DNA of 64,000 nucleotides. It comes from Euryhalocaulis caribicus. Its GTDB lineage: Bacteria > Pseudomonadota > Alphaproteobacteria > Caulobacterales > Maricaulaceae. The stretch lies in the NCBI RefSeq assembly GCF_000412185.1, contig NZ_ASJA01000003.1, forward strand, positions 124,001 through 188,000, read 5' to 3'. The position numbers and the translations under genes were made by a program. Below, in pieces: positions 8,319 to 17,383 of this stretch (positions are counted from its first letter, which is position 1; each line of letters begins with the position of its first letter). The notes under the pieces were generated by a model. It ran no database searches. It was not told where the DNA came from and saw nothing but the letters and a program-made list of their open reading frames with translations.

Positions 8319-10599
8319 GCTGGTCCGCACCGGCTTCCGAAATCGGCGAGACGAGAGTTCGCGGCGGCAGGCCCGTGAAATTGGGATTGGCGAGCGGATC
8401 GGTCATGGCGGCTTCGCCGTGGCGGGACTGGAACCGTGAAAACTCATCGGCGCCGCGCAACAGCGCCTCCGGGCTGGCGGCGTCCGGTCCGCGCGTGCCC
8501 GACCCTGCATGGCGCAGCGTCAGCGCCGGCGCGTAGAGCGATTTCAGCCCCCGTTGTTTCATGCGCAGGCAGAAATCCAGATCGTTGTACGCGACCGCGA
8601 ACCCTTCATCGAATCCCTCCAGCGCCCTGAAATCCTCCGCCCGGCAGCACAGGAACGCGCCGGTGACGCCAAGGCAGGCATGATCCAGCCGGGTGAGGTC
8701 GCTGCGCGGCGCGGCGAGGTCCACCGGATCGCCCTCGCAATCGTGAACCGTGCCTCCGCCGGGCCCGCGGATAATCCCGGCGTGCTGAAGCCGGTTGTCG
8801 GGATAAAGCAGGCGCGCCCCCAGAACGCCGATCTCCGGTCTTTGCATCTGCCCCCGCACAATGGCGTCCCAGGCGGGCGTCAGGCTTTCGATATCATTAT
8901 TGGCGAAGACCAGAATTGGCTCGACGGCGTCCGCCGCGCCCGCATTGTTCAGCGCCGCCCAGTTGAAGGGACGCGGATCGCGCAGGACCCTCACCCGCTC
9001 ATATCCTTCCAGCGTGGCCAGATAGGCGGCGGTGGCGTCCTCCGCGCTGCCATTGTCGATCACGGTGATATGCAGCGCCTCGGGCTGCGCCGCCGTTCCG
9101 CGAAGGCTGTCGATACAGGTTTTCAGATCCTCCGCCTTGTCGCGCGTGGGAATGATGACGCGGATCGGTTCGGCTTCCCGGCGGCGCCAGTGAACGGCCA
9201 GCCGGCCGGGCAGGGCCGCGCCGGTAAAAGCGTCCAGCGCAGGCGTTGATTCCGCCAACAGGCCGCGCCGCGCCAGATGGGCCTCAACGGCCTGACGGGC
9301 GCCCGGCTGCGGCTGTTCTGCGCTTTCAGGCGCAAGACTCAGAATGAGGGGAAGATGCAGGAACGCCGCATCCCCGCGCATCTCCCAGAACCGGAGGCAG
9401 GTTTCCATCATCCGTGCATCCGACGCCGGGTCTTCTTCCGCGATTATCCGGGCGTCAGGCCGCGGCAGCGCGATGGCCGCGCCGGGAAGAGCGCCCTGGA
9501 GGAGCAGGTCATAATCGAAACCCGGCTTCCAGAGGGGAGACGCTTCTCCAGCCTTGTCGGTGGTCTGTCCGTCGCAGAACACGGCGCGGCCGCTCGCCTG
9601 CACCGCCCGGGACAGCCATTGCATCGCCCCCGGCCGCCACCTCACGCCCGGCGCCTGCAGGATCACGGTCTCGTTCCGGGCATCCGCCAGCCGCGCGCCC
9701 AGGGGCAGAACTTCCGCTTCGCTTTCGTTTTCCAGCGCGGCTTCCAGGGAATCGTCCGGGCCGCAGGGGATGATGCTGACGCGGCTCGCTTCCGTCCTGT
9801 CGGGCGGGCCAGTCAGGGTCAGGCCGCGCAGCAGGGCGGCGTGTAGCGGCGGCGCTATGCGCGCGGCGCCCCCGGCCATGCGCTCCGGCGTCAGCCCGCC
9901 CGCGCCGGTCAGATGATGAACCGGTCCGATCTGTCGGCCGGTTCCGGTTTCCACGACCCGCAAACTCAATCGTTCCTGCTGAAGCAGCCGGGACGGAATA
10001 TCGAAAAACACATGAAAACCGCAGGCGCCGCCGCCCTCCGGCGCGGCGGCGATATCGGGCCGCCAGACTCCGGTTTCCGTGCGCGCCAGCGTTTCGCCAT
10101 CAATCAGGATGTCCAGCGCAATCGTTCCGCCGCCAGGGCGGAGCGCCCAGCCCCGGCACTCGCCGGCGATCCCGACTTCCAGCGCGCCGCGGATTTCCGA
10201 CTCCGGATGCGCCAGCCTTCGCCGCAGTCCCGCCGCCAGGGATTCACCGTCCAGCCCCGCCGCTTCAAGACCGTCGCGGAAGCCGTCCCGCTCCAGCGCC
10301 GCAAGCAGGGTTTCCGCCCCGCTCGCCGGGCGCGCCGTTTCGCCCGTCAGCCATGACCGGGCGCGGCCCAGCGTGATTGCGGGCAGGGCGTCATGGGGAA
10401 GCGTGGCGTTGTCCTGAATGGCGTCATAAACGCGGCGCTTGAATACGCGCTCGGCGGCCAGCGCCTTCAGGACTTCATCGGGCGCGGCGCCGGACAGTCG
10501 CGCAACCAGCCGCGGCGGCGCCAGCGGCGCGCCGAGCACGGCGGCGCAGGCCCAGTGAATGTCTTCGACGGGCGGGGTTTCAGACGCGGGGCGGCTCAT
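8296..10599 (-). CDS. GT2-family glycosyltransferase with long N-terminal region
   Basis: The protein has 767 residues. The C-terminal half is a GT2 (GT-A fold) domain. It opens with R-V-I-I-P-T-R-D-K-A-E-D-L, continues with V-I-D-N-G-S and V-F-A-N-N-D-I-E (the DxD-like metal site), and closes with F-L-C-C-R-A-E-D-F and F-A-V-A-Y-N-D-L-D-F-C-L-R (the ED-x-D-like acceptor site). This resembles the rhamnosyltransferase/RfbF-like proteins of O-antigen synthesis. The N-terminal ~450 residues have helical and beta segments of no family I recognise. The last ~50 residues are an extra tail. It sits at the end of the glycan block and is convergent with the GMD-like gene. Donor sugar not determinable. 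Confidence 0.82.
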   Translation of the reverse strand: MSRPASETPPVEDIHWACAAVLGAPLAPPRLVARLSGAAPDEVLKALAAERVFKRRVYDAIQDNATLPHDALPAITLGRARSWLTGETARPASGAETLLAALERDGFRDGLEAAGLDGESLAAGLRRRLAHPESEIRGALEVGIAGECRGWALRPGGGTIALDILIDGETLARTETGVWRPDIAAAPEGGGACGFHVFFDIPSRLLQQERLSLRVVETGTGRQIGPVHHLTGAGGLTPERMAGGAARIAPPLHAALLRGLTLTGPPDRTEASRVSIIPCGPDDSLEAALENESEAEVLPLGARLADARNETVILQAPGVRWRPGAMQWLSRAVQASGRAVFCDGQTTDKAGEASPLWKPGFDYDLLLQGALPGAAIALPRPDARIIAEEDPASDARMMETCLRFWEMRGDAAFLHLPLILSLAPESAEQPQPGARQAVEAHLARRGLLAESTPALDAFTGAALPGRLAVHWRRREAEPIRVIIPTRDKAEDLKTCIDSLRGTAAQPEALHITVIDNGSAEDATAAYLATLEGYERVRVLRDPRPFNWAALNNAGAADAVEPILVFANNDIESLTPAWDAIVRGQMQRPEIGVLGARLLYPDNRLQHAGIIRGPGGGTVHDCEGDPVDLAAPRSDLTRLDHACLGVTGAFLCCRAEDFRALEGFDEGFAVAYNDLDFCLRMKQRGLKSLYAPALTLRHAGSGTRGPDAASPEALLRGADEFSRFQSRHGEAAMTDPLANPNFTGLPPRTLVSPISEAGADQLIRPPRA
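8317..8336. terminator. Hairpin at the gmd-like/GT2 convergent overlap
   Basis: AAGCTGGT (8317-8324) pairs with ACCGGCTT (8329-8336), with one G-T wobble, around a four-base CCGC loop. It begins within the GMD-like gene's stop codon and lies inside the end of the opposing GT2 gene. There is no T-tract. It could act as a two-way 3'-end structure; this is structural inference only. Confidence 0.35.
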
Positions 10600-10617
10600 G
10601 GGGCGGGTGCAGACAAA

Positions 10618-11139
10618 TCAGGGCTCTTCATCGTGATGGTTGTTGCGCTGCCGGGCCACTGAGTCCTCGACCTCGTCCATGCCATCCTTTGTCTGCGCGG
10701 CCAGCGGCCCCAGCAGCAACAACACGCCCAGCGCCGAGAGCGCGCCCAGCAGGGCAAGGCCGTAAAGCCCCATGCCGCAGCAGATCCCGACCGCGCCCAT
10801 GACCCAGACGCTGGCCGCCGTCGCCGCGCCGTTCACCGCGCCGTCGGCGCGGAACATCGCGCCGGCGCCCAGGAAGCCGATTCCGGTGATAATTCCGTTG
10901 AAGACCTTGGCCGGATCGACGGAGACCGGCAGCTCGGTATTGACCGTGGCCGCCAGCTCCATGGTCGCGATCACCGCCAGGCAAGCGCCTACGGACACCA
11001 TCATGAAAGGGCGCACGTCCAGCGGCTTGTCCTTCACGTAGCGCTCAAAGCCGACAGAGAAAGCCAGAAGAGCGGCCAGAACCAGACGCAGAGCCGCCTC
11101 CCAAAGGGGCGTCTGGGTCAGCATCAGAAATTCAGGCAT
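10618..11139 (-). CDS. MgtC/SapB-family membrane protein
   Basis: The 173-residue inner-membrane protein has about four to five hydrophobic segments. The N-terminal part contains the family signature, with L-A-A-L-L-A-F-S-V-G-F-E-R and then D-V-R-P-F-M-M-V-S-V-G-A-C. G-I-I-T-G-I-G-F-L-G-A-G-A-M-F and a later A-A-S-V-W-V-M-G-A-V-G follow. MgtC proteins influence growth at low magnesium and F-type ATPase activity in some pathogens; in free-living bacteria the role is uncertain. The gene lies 18 bases after the GT2 start codon on the same strand, downstream of the histidine kinase gene. It lacks the C-terminal soluble domain of the longer MgtC proteins, which suits the short SapB-type group. Confidence 0.87.
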   Translation of the reverse strand: MPEFLMLTQTPLWEAALRLVLAALLAFSVGFERYVKDKPLDVRPFMMVSVGACLAVIATMELAATVNTELPVSVDPAKVFNGIITGIGFLGAGAMFRADGAVNGAATAASVWVMGAVGICCGMGLYGLALLGALSALGVLLLLGPLAAQTKDGMDEVEDSVARQRNNHHDEEP

Positions 11140-11207
11140 GACAAATCCCGTTTCGGACGGCGGCGCGCCAATTCTAGACGCAGACCGGGCCGGCCGTGAA
11201 ACGAAGT

Positions 11208-12407
11208 TTACGCCGCCTCGTGCCGCTGATCCCCCGCGGGGGTTTCCACTGGAAGGTCGAACCAGAATGTCGAGCCGCCGCTATCGCGATTCCGGAAGCC
11301 GATCTCCCCGCCCATCATGTCGACCAGCCGCTTACAGATGGTCAGGCCCAGACCCGTGCCGCCAAACCGGCGCGTATGTGAGGATTCGGCCTGTGAGAAC
11401 GCCTCGAAAATACGCTCCCGCGCGGCGGCGGGAACGCCGATGCCGGTATCGGCGACCTCCACGCGCAGCCGTCCGCGCCCCGGCGCGGAGCTGTCTTCGG
11501 AAAGGATGCGCACGGTCACCCCGCCTTCAGGCGTGAATTTCAGGGCGTTGCCGACGAGATTGGAGATGATCTGCCGTATGCGGCCCTGATCGGCGTCGAT
11601 GCGGCTGATCTCGCACTTGCATTCGACGGCGTAGCTCAACCCGGCCTCGCGCGCCCGCGCATCCCAGAAGGTTCGCGTATGCTCGGCCAGCGACTCGATA
11701 TCGAAATGCTCGCGATTGAGCTCGGCCTGTCCCGCGTCCATTTTCGACATGTCGAGAATATCGTTCAGCAGGGACAAGAGCGTCTCGCCGGATTCGTGAA
11801 TGGTCCGGGCAAGCTTTTCCTGGTCGGGATTAAGCCCGGCCCGGATGAGTACATTGGACAGGCCCAGAACGCCGTTGAGCGGCGTGCGGATTTCATGACT
11901 CATCGTGGCCAGGAATTCGCCTTTGACGCGCGCGTGCTCCAGCGCCTCCTGCCTGGCGGTTTCCAGATCCACCGTCATCCGTTCCAGCATGGCGGAGCGG
12001 CTTTCGGTCTCTTCCACGGCGGCGGAGAACAGGGCGAATGTCGTGCCCGCGCCCAGAAATCTGCCATCCCCGTCGGCTATGATGAAACCGTCCAGGAGCG
12101 CGGCCGGCCGGGATTCCAGAATATGCGTGTTCAGCCGAGCGACCGGCGTGTCATGCGGCACGATCAGCGGATCGTCCTGCATGAGAAAGGTTACAGGGCG
12201 CTGGGAATACAGCGCCCGGCCGAAACGGTCGGCCATCTGCTGATAGAAGCGGTCGCGGTTCAGCAGGCCGACGGGGCGGCCATGATCGACAACGGCGCAG
12301 ACAAACAGGTTTTCGTCGCTTGAGAATATCTCATAGGCCGCGTCCCCGGTCGTTTCCGGCGGGAGTGCGGGCGCGTCGACGATCAGGGATTCAACAGTGC
12401 GTTCCAT
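11208..12407 (-). CDS. Soluble sensor histidine kinase
   Basis: The protein has 399 residues and no membrane segment. Residues ~1-130 resemble a pair of CBS-like sensory repeats, with P-V-G-L-L-N-R-D-R-F and later F-I-I-A-D-G-D-G-R-F-L-G. A linker helix leads to the HisKA dimerisation domain, with the phospho-acceptor His171 in M-S-H-E-I-R-T-P-L-N-G. The ATPase domain follows, with the N box in S-N-L-V-G-N-A-L-K-F, the G1 box V-A-D-T-G-I-G-V, the F box F-E-A-F-S-Q and the G2 box G-G-T-G-L-G-L. There is no receiver domain and no response regulator nearby, so the partner is unknown. CBS-like input suggests sensing of a cytoplasmic nucleotide or energy signal (inference). Confidence 0.85.
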   Translation of the reverse strand: MERTVESLIVDAPALPPETTGDAAYEIFSSDENLFVCAVVDHGRPVGLLNRDRFYQQMADRFGRALYSQRPVTFLMQDDPLIVPHDTPVARLNTHILESRPAALLDGFIIADGDGRFLGAGTTFALFSAAVEETESRSAMLERMTVDLETARQEALEHARVKGEFLATMSHEIRTPLNGVLGLSNVLIRAGLNPDQEKLARTIHESGETLLSLLNDILDMSKMDAGQAELNREHFDIESLAEHTRTFWDARAREAGLSYAVECKCEISRIDADQGRIRQIISNLVGNALKFTPEGGVTVRILSEDSSAPGRGRLRVEVADTGIGVPAAARERIFEAFSQAESSHTRRFGGTGLGLTICKRLVDMMGGEIGFRNRDSGGSTFWFDLPVETPAGDQRHEAA

Positions 12408-12514
12408 TCAAAGGACCCGGTAAAGGCGCAGGGAAATCTACCGCGTTCTTCTGTGGGAACGGTGTTTCACGCATCTTAATGAGGGCCGCCGGCGCGGCAG
12501 ATTTCACGAAAGCT

Positions 12515-12841
12515 TCACGCCCCGCAGCTTTCGTCCAGCCAGGCCAGATAGGGCGCGTGGGAGGCGGTCTCGTCCAGCGGGATCGCGCTGAGCGCCGGAA
12601 CGTCATAGGGGTGAAGGTCGGCCAGCCGGCGGATCAGGGTTTCCGCGCTTCCCGCCGTGGTCTTGAACAGCATGATGCATTCGGGGTCGCGCATGGTCTT
12701 GCCCTCCCATTGAAAGACCGACACGGCGCCGGGCAGGATATTGGCGCACCCGGCCAGCTTCTCCGCGATTACGGTCCGCGCGGCGGCCTCCGCGGCTTCG
12801 GCGTCGGGCCACGTGCTGTAAATCAGGCGGTGCTCGCTCAT
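12515..12841 (-). CDS. cutA: Divalent-cation tolerance protein CutA
   Basis: The 108-residue protein matches the small trimeric CutA1 fold. A-R-T-V-I-A-E-K-L-A-G-C-A-N-I-L-P-G is the family N-terminal core. S-V-F-Q-W-E-G-K-T-M is the central strand pair, and H-P-Y-D-V-P at about residues 77-82 is the conserved loop. CutA is linked to copper tolerance in E. coli, but its biochemical role is still unsettled. The length is normal. It stands alone on the minus strand, divergent from queC with about 58 bases between their starts, so both promoters must lie in that short gap. Confidence 0.92.
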   Translation of the reverse strand: MSEHRLIYSTWPDAEAAEAAARTVIAEKLAGCANILPGAVSVFQWEGKTMRDPECIMLFKTTAGSAETLIRRLADLHPYDVPALSAIPLDETASHAPYLAWLDESCGA

Positions 12842-12899
12842 GCGAATACTCCCGTCGGGGGCTATACAGGCGGCGAAAGAATACCGATTTAGGGCATAG

Positions 12900-13604
12900 A
12901 TGACCGCACAATCTCAATCCGCGCTGGTGTTGTTTTCCGGGGGGCAGGACTCCACGGTCTGCCTTGCATGGGCGCTCGCCCGCTATGACAGAGTGGAAAC
13001 CATCGGCTTTGATTACGGCCAGCGCCATGCGGTGGAAATGGAATGCCGCGCGAATGTCCTGCGGGAATTTCCCGTCCGGTTTCCGGAATGGGGCGCGAAG
13101 ATGGGCGAGGACCTGGTCGCCGACCTGACCGGGTTCGGCCGGCTGGCCGAAAGCGCGCTGACGGCCGATCAGGAGATTGCCGCGCCCGAGGGCGAATTGC
13201 CCTCCACCTTTGTCCCGGGCCGTAATCTGGCCTTCCTGACATCGGCGGCGGCGCGCGCGGCGGTGCGCGATATAGACGATCTGGTCGGGGGCATGTGCCA
13301 GACGGATTATTCCGGCTATCCCGATTGCCGGCGCGACACGATGGACGCCATGGAAACCGCGCTGGAGCGCGGCATGGGCCGGCCAGTGCCGATCAGGACG
13401 CCGCTGATGGATCTGACCAAGGCGCGGACCTGGGCGCTGGCCGACGAACTGGGCGGGGCGGCGCTGACCGGTCTGATCGTGACGGAAACCCATACCTGTT
13501 ACCGCGGCGACCGTACCCCCCATGACTGGGGCGCGGGCTGCGGCGATTGCCCGGCCTGCGATCTGCGCGAAAAGGGCTGGCGCGAATGGCGGAGCGCAGC
13601 GTGA
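12900..13604 (+). CDS. queC: 7-cyano-7-deazaguanine synthase QueC
   Basis: QueC is an ATP-dependent enzyme that turns 7-carboxy-7-deazaguanine into preQ0, on the way to the tRNA nucleoside queuosine. The PP-loop S-G-G-Q-D-S is at residues 13-18. [16 protein letters not shown] and Y-S-G-Y-P-D-C-R follow in family order. The C-terminal zinc site is visible as H-T-C-Y-R-G-D, C-G-x-C-x-x-C. The length of 234 residues is normal. The gene overlaps queE by 19 bases in a different frame, so the two are almost certainly translated together. No preQ1 riboswitch is apparent in the short upstream gap. Confidence 0.96.
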   Translation: MTAQSQSALVLFSGGQDSTVCLAWALARYDRVETIGFDYGQRHAVEMECRANVLREFPVRFPEWGAKMGEDLVADLTGFGRLAESALTADQEIAAPEGELPSTFVPGRNLAFLTSAAARAAVRDIDDLVGGMCQTDYSGYPDCRRDTMDAMETALERGMGRPVPIRTPLMDLTKARTWALADELGGAALTGLIVTETHTCYRGDRTPHDWGAGCGDCPACDLREKGWREWRSAA

Positions 13605-14233
13605 AAATCTATTCGGTCAAAGAGACGTTCCTGACAGTGCAGGGCGAAGGCGCGCAGGCCGGCCGTCCGGCCGTTTTCCTGCGCTTTGCGGGCTGCAATC
13701 TGTGGACCGGGCGGGAGCAGGACCGCGAGAAAGCCATCTGCCAGTTCTGCGATACCGAATTTGTTGGCGTGGACGGTCCCGGCGGCGGCCGGTTTGAAGG
13801 GCCGGAGGCGCTGGCGCGCCACGTCAAATCCTTCTGGCCGGCGGGCGGCGATCCGCTGGTCGTTTGTACAGGGGGCGAGCCGATTCTTCAGCTGGACGCC
13901 CCTCTGGTGGCGGCGCTGCACGCCGAAGGGTTCGAGATTGCGGTGGAGAGCAACGGCACGCTGCAAGCGCCGGACGGCATCGACTGGCTCTGCGTCAGCC
14001 CGAAAGCCGGGGCGCCCCTGAAACAGCTTCACGGAGACGAGCTGAAACTGGTCTTTCCGCAAGACGGGCTTGAGCCGTCTGCGTTTGAATCGCTGGAGTT
14101 TGGCCGCTTTTCGCTACAGCCAATGGATGGGCCGCAGCGGCAAGAGAACGCCGCCGCGGCCTATCGCTATTGTCTGGACCATCCGAAATGGCGTCTGAGC
14201 CTTCAGACGCACAAATGGATCGAAGTCCCTTAA
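13586..14233 (+). CDS. queE: 7-carboxy-7-deazaguanine synthase QueE (CX14CX2C type)
   Basis: QueE is a radical-SAM enzyme that converts carboxy-tetrahydropterin into 7-carboxy-7-deazaguanine, the substrate of QueC. From the ATG at 13586 it has 215 residues; the GTG at 13601 is a possible alternative. T-V-Q-G-E-G and [12 protein letters not shown] are family marks. The [4Fe-4S] ligands are Cys37, Cys52 and Cys55. This is the CX14CX2C spacing seen in some proteobacterial QueE proteins instead of the usual CX3CX2C. C-T-G-G-E-P, V-E-S-N-G-T and S-P-K-A-G follow. The stop shares a TTAA palindrome with the stop of the opposing gene. queD and folE are not present in this window. Confidence 0.95.
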   Translation: MAERSVKIYSVKETFLTVQGEGAQAGRPAVFLRFAGCNLWTGREQDREKAICQFCDTEFVGVDGPGGGRFEGPEALARHVKSFWPAGGDPLVVCTGGEPILQLDAPLVAALHAEGFEIAVESNGTLQAPDGIDWLCVSPKAGAPLKQLHGDELKLVFPQDGLEPSAFESLEFGRFSLQPMDGPQRQENAAAAYRYCLDHPKWRLSLQTHKWIEVP

Positions 14234-14823
14234 GAAGTCGGCGTCAGCTTGCCCGGCAGCTTGCGCGCGAAGCGCTCGATGCCGCGATTGGCCGTTGTCC
14301 AGGTGGCGTAACCCTTGACGTCCTCGAGGGTGTTTTCCTCGTAATCATAGGTCACGGTTCCAAGGCTCGCGCCGGTCTGGTCGACGAACTCGGCGGTGAC
14401 TTCCACGCCGCCGAGCGCAATGCTCTGAAGGCTGAGCGAGTTTGACTGCGAGACACGCGCGCGCGGGTCGTCGGAGTCCCCGAAGACGCCCTTGCCGGAC
14501 AGCTGCCAGTGCGTCGGACGGTTCGGCTCCGCATCGGCCAGATACAGGTTCACCGTCACCGCGGAGGGGCCGGAGCCAAGAAGCCCGGCCTTGCCGAGCG
14601 ACTGTTCGGCGTCACTGCGCAGATCGGCCAGAAGGTCCTGAACATCGTCAGGTCCGACATTCTGGGCGGTTTCTTCCATCTCCGCGGTCAATGAAACCGT
14701 GCCGATGGTCAGCGGACCCTGAATCTGTGCGTTCAGAGTGTTTTCCCAGTCGCCTCCCGCCATGGCGGGCGTCGCAGCCAGCGCCAGGATCGAAGAGGCG
14801 GCAATTGCGATTTGGTTACGCAT
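14230..14823 (-). CDS. Secreted protein of unknown function
   Basis: From the ATG at 14823 the product has 197 residues and starts with a clear Sec signal peptide: a short basic end, a hydrophobic run, and A-T-P-A-M-A-G-G as the likely cleavage site near residue 22. A longer in-frame start at 14895 would bury this signal and is less likely. The mature protein is mildly acidic and alternates beta-like stretches, with pairs such as L-T-I-G-T-V-S-L-T and V-T-V-N-L-Y-L. The C-terminal third has G-V-E-V-T-A-E-F-V-D-Q and W-T-T-A-N-R-G-I-E-R-F-A. I do not recognise the family. It is predicted to be periplasmic, lies downstream of the thiolase on the same strand, and ends head-on with queE. Confidence 0.7.
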   Translation of the reverse strand: MRNQIAIAASSILALAATPAMAGGDWENTLNAQIQGPLTIGTVSLTAEMEETAQNVGPDDVQDLLADLRSDAEQSLGKAGLLGSGPSAVTVNLYLADAEPNRPTHWQLSGKGVFGDSDDPRARVSQSNSLSLQSIALGGVEVTAEFVDQTGASLGTVTYDYEENTLEDVKGYATWTTANRGIERFARKLPGKLTPTS

Positions 14824-14912
14824 ATTGAGGCTCCCGAATTGGTGTTCGCCCCCCGCGGCCGATTGTAGCCCAATCCGCCGCCAAGGGTAAGACACATGTA
14901 TAAATCAGGAGC

Positions 14913-16100
14913 TTAGTCGAGCATTTCAAGAGCCACCGCCGTGGCTTCACCGCCGCCAATGCAAAGCGAGGCAACGCCGCGCTTGGCTTTGCGGTTTTCC
15001 AGCGCCGCCAGGAGCGTGGCCATGATGCGCGCCCCGGACGCGCCGATGGGATGGCCCAGCGCGCAGGCACCGCCATTGACGTTCACCTTGTCGTGGGAAA
15101 GGCCCATTTCCTTCATCGCGATCATCGGGACCACGGCGAACGCCTCGTTGATTTCCCACAGATCGACATCGTCTTTTTTCCAGCCTGATTTTTTCAGCAC
15201 GCTTTCCATCGCCGGGACCGGCGCGGTCGTGAACCACTCCGGCTCGTGCGCGTGGGCGGCGGTGGCGACGATCTTGGCGATGGGCTTTAGGCCCTTGTCC
15301 TTGGCCGTGGAGGCGCGCATCAGCACCATGGCCGCCGCGCCGTCGGAAATGGCGCTGGCATTGGCCGCGGTGATCGTGCCTTCCGGCTGGAAGGCCGGCT
15401 TCAGGGACGGAATCTTGTCCGGACGGGCGCGCTTGGGCAGCTCGTCCTCGGTCACCACGATCTCGCCCTTGCGGTCGGCGATGGTCACCGGGCTGATCTC
15501 GCGCTTGAAGTCGCCCTCGGTCGTCGCGCGCTGGGCGCGGCTGAGCGTCTCGATGGCGTAGGCGTCCTGCGCCTCGCGCGTGAACTGGTATTTCTTGGCG
15601 GCTTCGTCGGCGTGATAGCCCATCGGCTTGCCGTCATAGGCGTCGGTCAGGCCGTCCAGCGCCATATGGTCCGGCAGCTCGGCGGAGCCGTATTTGTGGC
15701 CCTTGCGCAGGTTCATCAGGTGCGGGGCGTTGGTCATGGATTCCATGCCGCCGACCACGATGATCTCGCCTTCGCCGGCCAGCAGCGCATTGCGGCCCAT
15801 GATCGCGGCCTGCATGCCGGATCCGCACATCTTGTTCAGCGTGGTCGCCTCGACGCCTTTGGGCAGACCGCCCTTGATGCCGGCCTGGCGGGCCGGGGCC
15901 TGGCCCTGACCGGCGGACAGCACGTTGCCCATGTAAATGGAGGTCACGTCATCGCCGGAGACGCCGGCGTCTTTCAGCGCCGCTTCCACGGCGACGGCGC
16001 CCAGCTCATTGGCGTTCATGGCCGAAAGCTCGCCCAGCAGGCCGCCCATGGGGGTGCGGGCATAGCCGACAATGACGATCGGATCGGATTCTTGGGACAT
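14913..16100 (-). CDS. Acetyl-CoA acetyltransferase (thiolase)
   Basis: The 395-residue thiolase carries the nucleophile Cys92 in N-K-M-C-G-S-G-M. The second-site residues are His350 in G-H-P-I-G-A-S-G-A-R and Cys380 in C-I-G-G-G-E-A, and N-E-A-F-A completes the active site. The group is PhaA/AtoB-like: biosynthetic or degradative thiolases that condense or cleave acetoacetyl-CoA. It acts in polyhydroxybutyrate synthesis, ketone-body use or fatty-acid turnover. No phaB or phaC lies beside it, so the pathway cannot be assigned from context. Length and motif spacing are standard. Confidence 0.94.
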   Translation of the reverse strand: MSQESDPIVIVGYARTPMGGLLGELSAMNANELGAVAVEAALKDAGVSGDDVTSIYMGNVLSAGQGQAPARQAGIKGGLPKGVEATTLNKMCGSGMQAAIMGRNALLAGEGEIIVVGGMESMTNAPHLMNLRKGHKYGSAELPDHMALDGLTDAYDGKPMGYHADEAAKKYQFTREAQDAYAIETLSRAQRATTEGDFKREISPVTIADRKGEIVVTEDELPKRARPDKIPSLKPAFQPEGTITAANASAISDGAAAMVLMRASTAKDKGLKPIAKIVATAAHAHEPEWFTTAPVPAMESVLKKSGWKKDDVDLWEINEAFAVVPMIAMKEMGLSHDKVNVNGGACALGHPIGASGARIMATLLAALENRKAKRGVASLCIGGGEATAVALEMLD

Positions 16101-16237
16101 GGCGGGCTCCTCAATTCAAGGTCTGAAATTCTCTTTCCCGCTATATGGACCCGGCTCTGACGCACCGCAACAATCCCGGCAGAAGATGACCCGGCCGCAT
16201 GGCTTTCCCCGTGCGGCCCATCCCCTATGATCGTCCC

Positions 16238-17383
16238 ATGAAGCTGGACCGCCTCTATAATACCGCCGATTTCCGTGAAGCCGCGCGCCGCCGCCTGCCG
16301 GCGCCGATGTTCAACTATATTGATGGCGGGGCGGACGATGAGTGGACGTTGAAACGCAACACGGCCGCGTTCGACGATTACGAGATCACGCCCGGCCAGT
16401 TGAACGACATCTCGGCGGTGGATACCGGGATCGAATTGTTCGGACGCAAGCTGGACTGGCCGGTCTTCCTTGCGCCCACCGCAATGACCCGGCTGTTTCA
16501 TCACGAAGGCGAACGGGCCGCGGCCCGGGCGGCGGACGCCACAGGCACGCTCTATTCCGTGTCCACGCTCGCCACAACCAGCATGGAAGATATCGCGTCG
16601 GCGACGCCGGGGCCGAAAATGTTTCAGGTCTATATTTTCAGGGATCGCGGCCTGACGGCGGAGTTCGTGGAGCGCGCGAAGGCTTCCGGATACGACGCGC
16701 TTTGCCTGACCGTGGATACGCCCGTGCAGGGCAATCGGGAGCGGGACCTGAAGACCGGCATGACCATCCCGCCGCGTTTCTCCCTGAAATCTGCGCTGTC
16801 TTTCGCCGCCCATCCGCACTGGGCGCTGACCACGGGCTTCGGCGGGTTCGAGTTGGAGAATGTCTCGCATGGCGGCGGCGGACTGTCGGGCAAGACGATG
16901 TCGCTGCTGCAATATATCCATACCCAGTTCGACAGCACGCTGACCTGGAAAGACGCCGAATGGCTGCGCGAACACTGGGATGGCCCCTTCGTGATCAAGG
17001 GATTGCAGAGTGCGGCGGACGTGGCGCGTGCGGCCCAACTCGGAGCCGATGCAGTGATGATCTCCAATCATGGCGGCCGCCAGCTGGACAGCGCTCCAGC
17101 GCCGGTGGACGGCATCGCCGCCGCCGTCGAGGCCGCGGACGGAAGGCTGGACGTGATCTGCGATGGCGGAATCCGGCGCGGCAAGCACGCCGTCATCGCG
17201 CTGGCGCTGGGCGCGAAGGCCTGTTCCGTGGGCCGTCCCTATCTCTACGGCCTTGCCGCAGCGGGGGAGGCGGGCGCGACCCGCGCGCTGACACGCCTCA
17301 AGGAAGAAGTTACGCGCACATTGGCGCTGATGGGGAAGCAGAACATCGCCGGACTTTCGTCCGGCGATGTTCAACGCCTCTAG
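16238..17383 (+). CDS. lldD: FMN-dependent alpha-hydroxy-acid dehydrogenase, probably L-lactate dehydrogenase
   Basis: I choose the ATG at 16238 (381 residues), where the family N-terminus begins ([16 protein letters not shown]). [11 protein letters not shown] and the FMN-binding P-T-A-M-T-R are followed by the active-site stretch S-N-H-G-G-R-Q-L-D, in which the His abstracts the substrate proton. D-G-G-I-R-R-G and G-R-P-Y-L-Y-G form the phosphate site. The enzyme oxidises L-lactate or a similar hydroxy-acid and passes electrons to the respiratory chain or oxygen. Substrate choice within this family is hard to read from sequence. Its last codons form a perfect 14-bp inverted repeat (see the hairpin entry), and its stop is shared with mnmA. 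Confidence 0.87.
   Translation: MKLDRLYNTADFREAARRRLPAPMFNYIDGGADDEWTLKRNTAAFDDYEITPGQLNDISAVDTGIELFGRKLDWPVFLAPTAMTRLFHHEGERAAARAADATGTLYSVSTLATTSMEDIASATPGPKMFQVYIFRDRGLTAEFVERAKASGYDALCLTVDTPVQGNRERDLKTGMTIPPRFSLKSALSFAAHPHWALTTGFGGFELENVSHGGGGLSGKTMSLLQYIHTQFDSTLTWKDAEWLREHWDGPFVIKGLQSAADVARAAQLGADAVMISNHGGRQLDSAPAPVDGIAAAVEAADGRLDVICDGGIRRGKHAVIALALGAKACSVGRPYLYGLAAAGEAGATRALTRLKEEVTRTLALMGKQNIAGLSSGDVQRL
17341..17372 (-). terminator. Perfect 14-bp stem, four-base loop, inside the end of lldD and just after mnmA
   Basis: GAACATCGCCGGAC (17341-17354) is the exact reverse complement of 17359-17372, separated by TTTC. On the minus strand it begins 7 bases after the mnmA stop codon, and the loop reads GAAA, a stable GNRA tetraloop. 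On the plus strand it lies in the last codons of lldD. No T-run follows on either side. It probably acts as a 3'-end barrier or stabiliser for mnmA mRNA, possibly for both transcripts. Confidence 0.6.
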
